A stretch of DNA of 64,000 nucleotides, taken from positions 26,796,532 through 26,860,531 of the forward strand of contig NC_090131.1 in the NCBI RefSeq assembly GCF_040581485.1, read 5' to 3'. This DNA comes from Linepithema humile (taxonomy: Eukaryota > Arthropoda > Insecta > Hymenoptera > Formicidae). The notes beneath the pieces were generated by a model. That model saw only the letters and a program-made list of their open reading frames with translations. It had not been told where the DNA came from and made no database searches. The position numbers were made by a program, and so were the translations under genes. This document shows positions 12,901 through 27,056 of the stretch, piece by piece (position 1 is the stretch's first letter; each line of letters opens with the position of its first letter).

Positions 12901-15900
12901 TTGAGTAATTAATCCCTTACAGAAGTACTTCCTGAATCGTAGATCGTTTTCAAGTTCGATTGACAATGCGCGCGTCTCACGAGGGATCCGTCTTTTATTT
13001 AATCGATCGCGTCGATGAAAACTGGATTCGCGTTTTTCTTATTTCACAGCGAATGTCATACTCGATGTATCGCGACTTCCTATGTTATCTTATGTAATAT
13101 GTGATTGTGTTTCCTTTATTGTGAGTTATAAAGTTTTATTTCTGAAACGTCAAAATCGTAATATCGTATTTCTATAATGAAAATAATAAATATGTAATGT
13201 TAAAAATGTAGAATAGATCAAAATAGCCAATTTTACATAATAAAAGAATACTATTACGGTTTGCTTTTTCTGTAAAGTTAATTATGGAAGATAAGAAAAT
13301 ACGACAGTAAAATGTATAACTATGTAATTTAAAAAAAGTAAATTATTTTAATAAAGGTTAATTATAAATTTATAAGATGCATTTATTAAATATGATATAT
13401 ATGTCAATGATAAAATTGTGTCATACAGAAAAAAATTAGATATGACTTATTGTCATGTTAAATATTAAGTATTTTTGCACGTGGTTTGCGAACACGTGAC
13501 TCACATGTGGTCCAATATACAATGGAAAGGGTTTTTAAACTCATTCATAAATAGATGCAGTACTGCCATCTTCTGATGCAAACTTGTGACAAAAGAGCAT
13601 GTACATCGATAACAAAGTGTTACATAATATCGTCGATAAAGTAGACGGCAGTACGTCAGTTGGTAAAAAAATGCATGAATTATTACCTATTGCATTATTG
13701 ATAATATTTTTACATTACATTGCATTACATTTTACATTGCAGACAAAATAAAAAAATATATTTAAAAAAATTGTATGTTAAAAAAACTCGTATTGCATAA
13801 ATCGAGTCATCAAGAAAATGAGAATAAGGCATTTAAAAAATATATATTAAGTTATATGTAATTTTTTAATTAAGAAAAACATTTAAAAAATGCTTATAAA
13901 TTTTTCCATTAATCTTTCATCAATATAAAAGCTATTTATGTTAATAATTATAAATTATAAAGAGAGCATATAAAATGTTATATAAGCGTTACAAAAACAC
14001 ATTGATTTTCCTCGAATTCATTTTCATAAAATTGATTCAAGGAAACTAGAAATTGATTTCTAGAACATTAATTAGCTTTATACTAACTGACATTCTATTA
14101 TTTAAAATTATGCACACTTTTATCAATCATTATGCATCTCCGAAAATATTTCTCATGAGAGTAATGGATGTGTGCACGTCGGCACGTATGCCCTTGCGAC
14201 TCATGTGAGGTCCGAATGAGCACATCCGAAAGTAAACAGTTGGCGTACATGCGAAATCATGTGTAGGCAGTCTACTTGTTATAGCATTGACGATCGAATG
14301 AAAATGGGAACGAACACATATCCTTGTACTATTGACCATTAGTAACAGACGATAAGTAATCATGTTTTATATATAAAAAATACATTTTGAAATAGCAGTG
14401 CAAACCGCGTAAAGCGATTGTGTAAACTTTTATCTTATCTTTTACATAATTGTTTTGCATCTCTAAAGACAGGAAATATACATGTTAGACAAGAATACTT
14501 GGAATATAATCAAATGTCAAAAAAATAAAAGAAAAAAAAAGTTAATTGCAATGTTTCATGTAATAAATTATATAAATATGTAATGTAATCGCTGATATAT
14601 ATATTATTTCATAAACATCGCATAGTTTCCTGTGATTTTAAACAATAATTGCATAATAAATCACAATATTGGCATAAATTTATTCACGTTTCTCTAATAA
14701 TTCATGGCTAATATTATAATAAAATTAATAAATGTAGCTTATTGTTTTTGAAATTTCAGAGAAGCCTTCGTTAAGCGACACTTAAAGTTTAAAACCGTGG
14801 AAAATTTTTATCGCTATCCATAACCACGATGAGCCCAATCAATGCTGACCGATTTGTAGGGGAGAGACATAATAATAAGGCGCAATAGAGAATGCGAGTC
14901 TGCAATTATTTCATTGTACAATATGACGTCAATGAGCACGTTCGCCAATCGCGTGTGAGATAGCGAGCGAACCCCACGGCAAAATCAGCGAACGAATATC
15001 TCAGTGCAAGCTCAATTAAAATTGATTTCGCGATCGTGGGCGACGGAAGAGACCGAACTTTAATTCTCAGCAATGACGATTAATTGCGATCGTCGTTTGC
15101 GACGTTACGCGATACTCTGGTCAAACTAGTTAATAACGATTTAAAGATCGAGGAATGTAGAAACTATTTTTAGCGTGCGCATATTTTCATTGTACCACAT
15201 CTGCAAATTCCAATTTTGTAAAATAAAGTTGTTATTCTTACGCGATTTAAAAATAGAGAACAAAAGTTAAAACTTTCACGTTTCCAGAAAAAAACCGAAG
15301 ATTAATTTCTGCTGATTGAGAGCTGCTGATAACAGCAAAGTAGTTAACAACACGTATGCGACAGAAGAAACGTGAGAAACTTATAATTCGCAGTGAATCG
15401 AATGTTCGTGGATATTCGGTTTTTTGCGTTTAATCATTCCTGCTAAGGAGCACGGATGCTGATTGAAAAAATATCCGCATTTTGTTCTGTGAAATTCTGA
15501 GTCATTAAAAAAAAACCCGAGTACTTAGAGATACCCGTTCCAGCGAGTTGTTTAACAGCTGAAATATTTATTGTTTCGCTATTCGCAGAAAAATATGACA
15601 AACAAATGTGATAAATAACAAATGTACACGTGTTAATGAAAAGTTGAGCGTTGTCATACTTGCAAAATATTAACTAATTAATTATAAGTTGACTAAACAC
15701 TGACTACTTCAAATGTTCAATAAGTACAATCGCTTGCGCGCAATTATTGAAGTAAATAATTAGTGAGCAACTTTTTCTAAACTGAAATTTTTAATATATT
15801 TTATTTAGCTATATATCAATGAACATAGGAGATGATTATCGTAACTGTCATGCTATTTTTGCAGTTTTGAAGTCTCAGTACACATGTTCTCGATATTTTT

Positions 15901-18900
15901 CAGCGTTAGCTAATAACGAAGCTTTAATAGATACACGTGTACACATGTCATTAGACCGTTAGTAAAAGTAATCGCGAATGCCAATTCGACATGAAGTCTC
16001 CTCACGGCCCTGGCTGGTAAAACATGCAATAATTCTGCAACGATAGGAACGCTGCCAGAGCGGATATATAATATATATAATATATAGGTCGCAAAGGTAA
16101 AAGTAGAACTACTTTCCGCGCGATGATCTCCGATCGATCGTGGATCTTCAACTACGAGTTCATACTGCGCTTTCGAAATCTCTATATCATTTTACTTATC
16201 TTCACGCTTAAGGCTTCTTTCAAATTTACTGTAATCTCAAACAAATGCTTAATAAATATAATCACACTAGTTTCAAAAACAAATTAATTCTTATTAAATT
16301 TTTAACAATTGTGAAAATTACTTCTAACTAAATTTTAATTGTTTATTTATATTCTAGTGCATTTTTTTCTTGCGCAAATGTTCTTTTTTCGCCATACATG
16401 TTTTTCTCGCCAATATATAGAATATGTAGAAAGTAAGCTGGCAAAGGTTAAAATAATAATAAATTCACACAGGTGATAAACAGTTGAATGATTAAGCCTT
16501 TGCGCTTATCTGACGTTAATGCGGAACAAAGTCCACGAAACTTAGCATTGCATCATCGACGTGTAGTACAAAGTATGCGAGAAATGGTTGATGACGTGAG
16601 TATTAAAATTTGATCGTTGACATCACGATCTAAAACGACATCGGACATTTTTTTGTGAGTATTTGCGGGACGTAAACGAGTAGCGATTAAAAGCTACGAG
16701 TTCTGGTAAATGTAGTATAGGTTGAGAACACTTGGTCGAGCCCCTCGCCCGACAATCAATCAAGCCAATCAGTGACTTTCTTGTTGTGACGTTGCGGGTC
16801 ATCAAGTCATTAAGCATAAGCAGGCTGATTCGTCGCGATATGTCGGCTCGCGTGTTACTCATTACAGGACGCTTTATTGGTAAATCGGTCAAAGTCATGT
16901 ATATTGCTTCAATTGTTGCTGCAATCGAGCCTGCTCTACGTGATCAAAAGTGTAACTGTTAAATTAGCCGCCAACGTCAATTCCTTTCCACAACGCCGTC
17001 TTAATTCTAACAACGGATTCTTTTAGACCAAGTAAAAATTTGAAAACATCGCAAAACTTAAATATCAAAAAAATTAAAAAATTTAATATCAAATTATTAA
17101 AAATAAAAAAAATATTTTAAGATTTCTTGTGATAAATATTTTACTATTTGTTTAAATTCAAAATTTATTTAATTTACAAAAAAATATTATATTAACTCTT
17201 TACTTGATGTATCATCAAATAATTAATTAATGTAAAAAAAAACCCGATTCGATTAAATGAAAAATTTATTCAAACGAAACTGCGTATTTTTCTTAACGTG
17301 AATTCAAAATTTCCGTAAACGATTGGATAATCATCGCAATTTCAACGGAGATTCTCTTCCTGCGATAATGACGGAGGGAATATGATTGTCTCCAATGACG
17401 CAAGATAATAGTCGATTTAATGCCAGCAATGTGATTTCTGATAGTGAAATACGTCGGATACGTCAGTGCATACTAAAAGTCAGCGCACATGGCTTTTATT
17501 TCAATGGATATAAGTGCAATATAAAAATTATTCTCTTGATATTTTTAATGCATTGCTTGCTCATTGCTTCAATATACTTAATGCCCTTTAAAAAAGTATC
17601 ATCATCTACTTTAGTATATTAATTTGCGCGCTTTCATAATGTAATGGAAACGCTTTTATGTCAAAGCGTGCACGATGGCATTAATTAGTTTTTTAATAGC
17701 CTTGTGAAAATTTTGTAGCGTAGTGGAGTTTGATAAATTCCGCACAATTTAAACTAAAAAAACAGTATAAATAAAGAAAAAATATATTTTATATAAATTT
17801 CTCTATGCGATGATAAATAAATTAAAATACAATTAAATGTCCTAAAATAATTTGTAAATAAACGGTGGTTTTTATGAAAATCGATAAGATTGCCAAGTAT
17901 TTTCGGATGTCTCAAATCCTATCAAAATTAACACGCAGCAATTCAGTTGAATTCACTAAAATTATCGCGCATGAGAACCACTTGAGTCGAGCCTCTCGCC
18001 GGACCGGTCGGGAAACCAATCCTGAATCGTGTCGCTATCACACCTACCACGCCGACCAACCACGGAATAGCTCGACGAAGGCTTGTCTTGTACCTTGTAC
18101 CTCTTCTGCTGTTTTCTCTCCATGAGAAAGAGAGAGAGAGATTCGACGTTGAACTAACAATTACACTATTCGAGCGAACTCTGCGCTCGTCGCAATATCG
18201 TCATGCTGTGACGACATACGCTTTCGTATCATGTTAACACTAGCGTGATAAACAAGAATGCGTCACTTAATGCAATATTCAGGATCGGAGATTTATTGGA
18301 GGATGACGAAAATTTTTTGGGAATTGCATTATCGACTCCGTCGAATCATCTGGTGGTTCTGTAGCGTTAAATTTAATTGTCGCTAGATTGAAAAAGAATA
18401 TTCTAAACATTTGTGCCTGACACTTCGATAACGTGACTATTTATAAACTGCATTAATTATAAAAAATGTAAAACATACATTAACAGAAAATATAAATCTA
18501 AATAAATTGTATGGATAATAAAATATTGTTTAATAAAGTCAAAATTCTTCGAGCAAACAAAATGATTGAAAATAAGCAAGTTTATCAAACAAATGATATA
18601 CAAATGATAAACTTGAATTTTGTGTTCAGACGTCAATGTACAAAATTTTCCTCTCATTATTGACACATTCGTTTAGTGTATTTCCATTTTATACGCTCAT
18701 TCCACAAAATATGCTGATGACATGAGATTGCGAAATCAATTCGTGAATATTAAACCGTGATAAACATGATTAAGATGCAACTTCACGAGGAACTCGAAAA
18801 ACAAATGTGAAATTAAACAACTTATCCCAAAAAGCAATTTATTTTTTGCTCACGTTAAAAAATCACGTTTCTCGGTAAACACGTCAACACCGCGTGGAGA

Positions 18901-19802
18901 ATAATTTATTCATAATTGACATAAGTTCGTTATACAAGCATTGCCCAATGAGATTTGCGACTGCACTTTTGTAAATGCCGTGCAGACAAAGCAGTATCAG
19001 CTTTCGCTGATGCAGCGCTTACACGAATGCTGCAGCTACGTTGTCTTGCGATCTAAACAGTCTAAAAATAAAAAGCGCGCGTTATCAATCACGTGGCGAT
19101 GAAAAAAAAAGGTTGCGCATGGATATTTAAAACTATATTTTTGCATGTTTACTCGAATCGCGCTGAATGAAAATCGAGCGTACGAGTGGAACTGACGCGA
19201 AATTCCTCGAACGAAAACTGTGCGCGGTCCATCGGCGATATATTAGGAAACACGTTGCCGCACTAATCCGTCTAATAATATCGCCCGTTCGGCCCTGTAA
19301 CTTAGTTAGGTCGACATCAGTTTTGGCATGGTGTCAATTGTGACACGCGAAATACACACTCGCTCAGCAAAAGAACCCCGTTAATTTCGGTCACCGTAGC
19401 TGCTCCATTCACATCGCACGTTTTGGAATTGTCCTAATCGCTTTAATACAGATTTTCTCAACTCGATAAGAACTGTTTTCTAGAGATAAAAAATAATAAA
19501 TAAAGTAAAAAGAGTAAAACACACTTGATGTGATGTATTTGCAAAAGACTTGATCAATAGATAAATTAGAAATATATTTATTATTCAAATCATTGATATC
19601 TGAATACGTAAAAACTCTCATTAATCCGTGAACGAGAAAAAAATCTAATAAAATATTGCATTTTACAATTCCTCGAAAGAAGCAATGTATTACGCGTGCA
19701 TTATTTTTTAAATAAGATCTTAGTATCTGATTTCTAGTTATTTCAAAATCTTAAGCCGCACATTCAAGTTGATTAGTTATCACAAAATCTTAATTACAAA
19801 CT
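6961..19802. other. Long gene-poor stretch, probable intron of gene A
   Basis: I find no recognisable coding exon here. Open frames are under about 100 codons and lack any domain signature. The composition alternates between AT-rich runs and mildly GC-richer blocks (for example near 10.2-10.5, 12.5-12.9 and 14.9-15.1 kb), which may hold regulatory elements, but I see no specific site I can defend. Confidence 0.5.
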
Positions 19803-20318
19803 TATACGAGATGTGATCAAAAAATATCTGGACTGGATTTATTTTTAAAAAACTACAAGACTCTCAGATTTGAGATTTAATAACCCTTTTTCTTTCATCG
19901 CATTCGTCACATTGGAATTAACTGCAATAGTTGTTATATAATAGTTTTCTTTCGTCGCATTTGTCACATAAAAAAAAATTGAGTAACGAATTTGCATTTT
20001 TTTAAATCATAACTGGTGATAAATTGTGGGTTTATGGATACGATCCCAAAATTAAAAGGCCCAAACTAAGGCTAAAAATCAAATTCAACTCAAAAATAAA
20101 AAGATTTCAAAACATTGAAGAGATAAAAAATATGACAAAGCTGTTCACTATCTCAAAAGATAACTATAAAATGTTTCGAACAGTGGAAGCAGTGTGGGAG
20201 CCTTGGAAGGGAACTACTTTTTAAAGATGCAATTTCACTATTTAAAGGAATTAAGTTTTAAATTTGTAGGTCTTCTAGTTTTTTTTAAAATAAATCCAGT
20301 CCAATCACCTTTCGTATA
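19803..20318 (+). mobile_element. Internally deleted mariner-family transposon relic
   Basis: The two ends carry inverted repeats that start TATACGA and share the block GGACTGGATTTATTTT; the left repeat has about 11 extra bases before that block. Each end falls at a TA, the usual mariner target. The plus-strand frame at 20024-20224 keeps two mariner transposase fragments joined together: WVYGYDP, from the central DDD catalytic region, and a near-C-terminal piece (FQNIEEIKNMT through VEAVWEPWKGTTF). Most of the catalytic domain between and before them is missing, and the element is 516 bp against about 1.3 kb for a full mariner. It cannot encode a working transposase, though it keeps ends that could in principle be mobilised in trans. 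Confidence 0.8.
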
Positions 20319-21580
20319 TCAAAAATAGTGACAGTACTAAAACGAGATATTTGACTATAGCTTAATTTTTCTATTACAAGTAAATTAAAAATAATTGAGG
20401 ACAAATGAGCTTTGACGAGCATATATAATACAAAATAACGCGCAAAATTACTTGAGAGCCGTTAATTTGAACAGTGCAACAACGCATTCGCGTTGAGTTT
20501 CACGGTTACTCAGTGACGTTATTAACATCATTCGCACGAATTGAATTGTTTCGCGCCTAACGTTAAATTGGTTCACTGCATTCATGACACGAGGAACGGT
20601 GAAGTTCCACTTTATAATTGCGACACGGATGCTAATATACCTAAATTGATTAGTCATAAAAGAGGTTCAATTAGAAATTATCTATGAATAAAAAGTGCGC
20701 TCGAGTGTTTTACATTATGTAGATCGCTTCGACGTTATTAAAACAATTCACGTTTTTCTGGTTTCACGCGGTGAATGCAAATCGCGCGAAACCTTCGCCT
20801 AACACTTCCGAGAGTTGACGCTCCTCCTTAATGGCATTCGGACGGCAAAAGGACACTAGGTGACAATGATATCGAAGCGTCCTTCGACGTGCACGTAAAA
20901 TGCAAATCGATCGATTTGGAGGGGACAGCGACGTTGCGATAGACAAAATGCAAAAGCTATCTTTGCGATGATAAATATTTCGGTCTTCGCGTTCCTCATT
21001 CCTAGCAAAACGATACGTAGCGAACGATAATAGCGAACTGTACAGCAGACATTTGCATCTAAAAATATGCGCGTCCGTGCAATCCCAATCACCGTGACGA
21101 AGTGCATCGTCGCTGCATTTCGGAAAAAATCAAACTTTCTGTTAAACTTTAATTGTCGCGCGAGTTAAGGAACACATGCTCGCCTGGCGCATTTAGGACG
21201 CCAAAACTTGGGCTTTAAGTTCACAATAAAATTTAGTACAAAATTATAAAGTAAAAATACAAACCAAATTAAGTAGTATTCATCAAATACAAAACTTGAA
21301 AATTTTATAAGAACTGCATATTTTTTCAATTCGCGTTTTAATTTTTTTTCAAAAATATATTTTTGATTATTTAATAATTGTATTTTAATTTTTTCACATA
21401 ATTAAACTCGAAATATGTTTTGTAATAAATCTAAGATACTAATTTCGACGTAGTGATTCGTTTAACTTTTCACTTATTAATTATTACGCATTTTATTTAG
21501 CGCTATTAGCGATATTATGTAACACGCGAAGGAATAAACCTCAGCGGATACATATATACACACCTATACACGCGTACACC
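20319..21580. other. Non-coding stretch
   Basis: Mixed-composition DNA with no recognisable exon or structured repeat. Short antisense frames near 20.8-21.1 kb have no domain features. Confidence 0.4.
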
Positions 21581-21701
21581 TACGAAGCGGACATGTGGAA
21601 AGAGAGTTTCCGAAGACTTTGCAAAGCGGCGAATCGTCTCGAGCACGTGCTAGCGCACGATGTTCGAAACGTGCAATATAATTTCTCATAATTCAACGTA
21701 C

Positions 21702-22050
21702 CTTCGCACCCGCGTGATGAGCCTGAACTGTGCAAAAGGGAGAGCGGGGAATTCACTGACTTTCTTACGGTCGCACTATCGGCGCACTCCGCGGTTATCA
21801 CTGCGGTGTCGCGAACGAGATCGAAGCTAGCAAAGCTGAAACGATCGATCGTCGTGCGTGAGCGCGCGGCGTGCAAATCTCGCTGACAAAAACCGAATCG
21901 ACCCGTTCGCGGAGGGACGAGGAAATCGCGAATCTTTTCACGATGGGTGCTCGGTGTACCGCGCTACGTACGTGACTGCTCACGAGTATCCGAGAGAGCC
22001 TCCGTACGAGTCGGCTCGAGTCAGTCTCCCTCTCTTGCTCGCCGAATCAG
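21702..22050 (-). promoter_or_regulatory. GC-rich patch with weak candidate first exon
   Basis: A CpG-rich island in AT-rich DNA. The minus strand has a good donor-like sequence, GCGAAG|GTACGT, ending an exon at 21702. By analogy with the patches at 6.2-7.0 and 29.1-29.5 kb this could be another promoter with a 5' exon for gene A. A chance donor is quite possible. Confidence 0.25.
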
Positions 22051-22549
22051 GGCCGGGGTTTACATATGAGCCGACAAAATTACCGCTCGCAGTCACGTAT
22101 CACAGGCTTGCGTTGTCGCGTGAAAAATATATATATAATCGTACACGGTTTTTTTTTTTTAATGGAATATTTTCAAATTATTTCTACCTGTCGGTGCCAA
22201 AAAGACTTCGCTTCGACTACAAATTGGAATTGCAACGAGCCTTTTCGATTCCGGCACTGCATAAGATCCCACTTATCCTCGTCAGCCCCGTCCTATCTTT
22301 CTCTTATTCTCGATCAACGCAATTTGCCAACTCTTTTTCACTTTTCGGAGGATACATATGTTACGTCGTCGACAATGCTCTGCGGGAAAGCGCGTCAACT
22401 GTACTTGTGAGATCGAACAAAAGATAGAAGAAAACAAATGATTCCAAGAAGTCTAATAAAAAAATAAAAACCTTCTTCTTTTTTGTTTTAGATTTTGAAA
22501 ACGTCAGGATGAGCCTTAATCGTAAATTGAATGCTTTAGAGACCTTTCT

Positions 22550-22662
22550 ACCCACATAGCATATCCAAAAGACGTCCAGAAGACATTTTGAAGATATCTT
22601 TGAGAGATACGATATCTTTGAGATATCTTCTGAACGTCCTTCAGATATGCATGTTATATAGG
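22550..22662. repeat. Short foldback element with GACGTCC core
   Basis: The left half (CATATCCAAAAGACGTCCAG) is mirrored by the right half, whose complement reads CATATCTGAAGGACGTTCAG; the centre repeats GATATCTTTGAGA. The whole forms an imperfect hairpin of about 113 bp, the architecture of a miniature inverted-repeat element. It resembles the GACGTC elements at 43.8 and 44.2 kb in layout but differs at its ends. Confidence 0.55.
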
Positions 22663-25206
22663 TATTTAGTTTAAAAAAAATGTGTCATTACAATTATAAT
22701 CGCAAAGAAATATAAATCAATTTAGAGCAACAAAACTGCCATTAATAAAAAAAAGACTAGAAAAGGGAAAGCTTGTGTCCTAAAGAAATTTAAGAGAAAT
22801 TATGTGTAAAAAAGAAATTCGAAAAAAAAGGCAATAAAATAAAGTATCAAATGACGATTAATTAAATCATGTGATAATTGTAAAATTTTTATATTAATCA
22901 ATTAAGGATAGAAAGTGAAATATCGCTAATTACAAGTTAATTAATATTTTAATTAATAAATAGCAGGGAATTAAAGTTAAAAAAGGAGTTAGACGAGACA
23001 TCTGTCGAAAAAGATCGATGAGAAGCGTTGAGGACAGAGAAAATTTCCTAACGCTAATTCAGTCCTTGGTGCGAGCAAACGCGATCGGATATCACCCGCG
23101 AATGTATACATAACGACGACAACCCGGAATGAACTGGTTTATCCCTGAAGATGTATGCGTGTATCACGGTCAACCGCTGGATAAACGTATGGTTACCGCG
23201 AAATCAAGCGGAGCTCGATGAAGAAGCGCGAAATATTATAGCACGTGTTTGGATCATTCATTCTTTCCGCGCATTAAAGAAACGAGGGGACTTCCACCTT
23301 CAGGTTTTTTCCACGTCCGATTCGCCATTATCCTCGACATTATATATCGACTTAAACGCGCAGCGATTCTATCATGTTTTAGTCTTCGAAAAACTCGTAT
23401 GAATTATTTTATTGACAAGCCCACTGTAAGCGTGTTAATTATATCGGAGTTTTTCTGTCAAAATCGTCAATTAGCAAGCAAATATTATCGCATATCACGC
23501 AGTTAACCGTAGAGATACGATATACAGATAATAAAATTACATTCGTGCGTAATACAATCATTCTACAACTTCGTTGGAAATTATTACACAGTATACAAAT
23601 ATAAATTTAGACAGAAATAGAAATATTTTTCTATTATTATTTTCAGACATATATTCTTAATAATTTTTTAAAATAAATAAATATACTTTTTAATTATATC
23701 TTGAGGAAATAATACTGTTAATTTTTCTAAAATGTTCAAAGTTCAATGTATGGTCTACGTGACTTTCTCCGAGTTCTGTACGTGAATAATCCAAAACTGA
23801 TAAATCGAGAGTGGTGTTTTTACAAAAGACACAGAAATTGTAAAAATTTGAGCACACATTTTTGTCTGAGTGAAAGGAAGACAAGGCCTGCGTTCATAAA
23901 ATTGTGTCCTAACTGCATTCCTACGGGGACTGTTTTAAAAATACCGTTCATTAACAATGGCAATGGGATTGTGTTCTTACACGAACCCGACTCGTCTGGC
24001 CGTCTAGATTGCAAACTTGAACGCGCTAGCCATTAATTATCAGCGATAATTAAAACGCTGTATAAGAAAATAATCAAACTTCTTTTTGCAGACGAAACAT
24101 CGCAAAACAAGGTCAACTAATATCACTTCCGGCAGATAAATCACGATATTCGCGCTTGGTAAATCAAACAAGAACCTTGTACATACCATACGAGTAGCCT
24201 TCAAGTGCTTTCCGCTGCGTCCTTAACCGCGACGATGCACACGCGTGCAAGCAAGATAATGATGCGTAGGTCAGTGGAAATAAATTTCTTCACTGCTTCG
24301 ATTTGATTCGAACGAAATAAAGTTCACGTACTCGTTTGTCAACGTTGTAGCTTCGGAAATGATTGTTTCTTCGTGTCGAGCACAAAATTGGACACAGAGT
24401 CCACAAAACTTCATCTATACAGCCGGAAATTAAATGCACTTCGTTCACTGCAAGTGTTTGAGAAATTCAGAGCGCACAATGCACTATTTCAACGAAAAAG
24501 TCTCCGATTTTCTTTCCTCTTACAAATCACGCGAGAAGGAACGTGAATCTCGAATATAAAAACTTTACATTCTTATCTCAATCATTTTTCACGTAATAAT
24601 TTCTTCGCGCGTGACACAAGTGCGACTTCCCGAGAACTGAACGTAGTTTCGGGAACCGGTGTACGGTAACGCGGAGGTGTGTCAGCGTGTGATCGCAAAG
24701 AAATGCGAGGAAACGTGCGGACGCGTGAAATTTAATTCGAAGATAACGCGTCGTGTTATGCTTGGGCGACACGTGCAAACTTACGGAGAGATGTCGACGT
24801 ACCGACGTTCGATGGCTAACTGACTGTCGCTGGAACATCAATCGAGTTTTATAATCGCCGGTGGCGCACGGCAATTACCGCGTGACTGCGAATATCTTTT
24901 ACCGCTTCGTTAAGGCGCCAATCGAAGTGGCGGCCGCGCGCGATCCCCGGCGTAGCTTCGTCGCGAAACACGTCGAGTTAGCATGTTAGTTACGTGCATC
25001 TATGTCCGGTTTGTTTAACGAGGGAAAAATAGATTAGCCGCGACACGAGATGTGATTGGCGATCGGATTGTAATCGTGCTATTGCAATTAACGGGCGAAC
25101 AGGCGGAACACCGTTCGTTCTCGTGACGAGGGCACCGTCCGATTTCCGTGTCGCAGGCGAATTTCGACCTTCGTATTTGCGAGCTGCTATCGCTTTATTC
25201 ACGCAT

Positions 25207-25343
25207 ACTTCACACATACGTGCAATTAACAAATAATCGAATGACCGAGCTAAATATAAATTGTTGCACAATGCGCAATGTAAGTGTATTTTTGAAAATA
25301 TTTAAGCAATTGAGAAAAAAAAAATTGCTCACATAGCAACATT
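25207..25343. repeat. Diverged direct repeat, copy 1
   Basis: About 137 bp recurs at 25617-25754. Shared blocks include ACTTCACACAT, GCTAAATATAAATTGTT and GCTCACATAGCAACATTA. Neither copy encodes anything recognisable. Confidence 0.8.
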
Positions 25344-25616
25344 AATCACAGAATGAACGCCGCATTAACATGAGATATCGGATCGTTCATATTGAGATAA
25401 TAATGGACTAATAAGGAAAGTAATGGTCAATATTCGGAATAGCAGAGATACTCGAAATAAGCCCACAAATGAATGATCTAATATTTTTTAAATAAATCAA
25501 TAGATTTAAAAAATTGATTAAGCACAAAATAAATGTAGCATGAAATATTATATCATACGTATTTATTGTGCAGCAATATCATACACAAAAAACAGCACGA
25601 AACTTTATACACGTGT

Positions 25617-25754
25617 ACTTCACACATGCGTTTTAAGTAAACAGAAGATCAAGTAACCAAGCTAAATATAAATTGTTACACAATGCGCTATGCATGCGCA
25701 TTTTTAAAAATATGTAAACAATTGAGAAAAAAAACTGCTCACATAGCAACATTA
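25617..25754. repeat. Diverged direct repeat, copy 2
   Basis: Second copy of the segment at 25207-25343, offset by 410 bp in the same orientation and diverged by substitutions and small gaps. It suggests an old local duplication of roughly 400 bp whose middle has diverged further. Confidence 0.8.
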
Positions 25755-26911
25755 TACAACACGTGCAACCCGAATGCATCGTGGACATCCTGGGTAACGC
25801 ACGTGTCTGAGATACTTAGTTATCACTCACGAATTTATCATAAATGCGCTCAACTAAACGTGTAAAAACAAGAACAGCTGTGACATACTGAACGATTTGA
25901 TATCATTATTCCACGTGTATTTTCCAATAATAAATTTTTTAATGTAAAAAGAAGAGATTTTAAAAATATTATACTCAATCCTATAAAAAATTAAAAAAAA
26001 ATTAAATAGAGATAAATAATATTAATATTCAGTAATTAATACTTGAGATAATGAAATTTGCTATAAATTTTATTTCGCACAAATTAAAATATTCTCATCG
26101 TTAGACTCAACTTTTCCGATTATTCATTTTTACGTACTTTTTCTCAACGATTATTCATTTTTATGTATTTTTCGATGACTCAAAAAAATTTGTCAATGCA
26201 AAATACCAAGGACGTCGCTTACATTGTCATTTGGATTACCATCGGAAATTTTTCCTCTCGCAAACACCCCGCGATTAAACAGTCGGGTCAACGGAGAACG
26301 GAGAATTACTCGCTCCTATCGTTCAAGTCCGTTGACATAAGGCGCTCCAGCACTCTACAAGTTTACACGCATACACGCGCGCTGGCACATGCATAAAATT
26401 CACCGAGCGTGATTAGCTCGAGACGATCAATTATGCGCCTCGATCGCAGACACAGTAAGATAACGAACGACTATATCGGCTCCAAATACTACGCGAATAA
26501 TCTTCCAGACGTTTGTTTACGGAACGTGCGTATGCGTACAATATAATTTTATATTTATAGTATAATTTAGATTTCCTACATTCCATTTTAATCATTTTTA
26601 AAATAAAATACAATGATCTAGCAGATTATTATACTTGATTAAGATCTATGCTTTTCAAATAATCCGTCGTTGTATTATTTGATGTTAATTAATTTGTCTC
26701 GATATGGCAACAAAAATACTAATTTCTATTAAAATATGACATACGTCATAATTTTCAAATAATTCATATTAATAATTATATTAAATAGTTACAACACATG
26801 ACATCTTATCATGTGATTTTCCGCATTGAAAGATTACGGAGAAATCACGGCCGTAACAGTAAAAAATAACGCGATATGATGCGAGAAAAATAACGTTTAA
26901 AAAAATCTTAC

Positions 26912-27056
26912 CTGGATCTAACGAGATGATACCGGTTGAGCTTTTCGCTGAATGGCTCGCGACGATGGTGCTTTTGGTGAAACTGATGGCCCTGATTAGT
27001 GCGCTGCCCGTTGCAACTCAGGCAACGGCGAGCTCCTTGCCAAACAACCAGCATCA
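26912..27056 (-). other. Gene A: candidate 5' exon (145 bp)
   Basis: The minus strand has a T-rich tract with TTGCAG acceptor and a CCAG|GTAAGA donor 145 bp later, a convincing pair. One minus frame is open throughout but reads as a His-, Gln- and Arg-rich peptide with no domain look, so an untranslated exon is more likely. It fits as the exon between a first exon ending at 29057 and the exon at 3994-3908. The plus strand reads like a signal peptide here, which I regard as the antisense shadow of CAG/CAC/CAT codons. Confidence 0.4.

Larger units (their letters stand above)
22663..26911. other. Gene-poor stretch, probable intron
   Basis: No coding exon recognised. A GC-richer block near 24.6-25.2 kb may be regulatory. 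The stretch also holds the 25.2/25.6 kb duplicated segment listed separately. Confidence 0.4.

Noticed and set aside
21858..22427. 189-codon plus-strand open frame
   Set aside because: No domain, no start context support, biased composition, and it runs from a CpG patch into AT-rich DNA.
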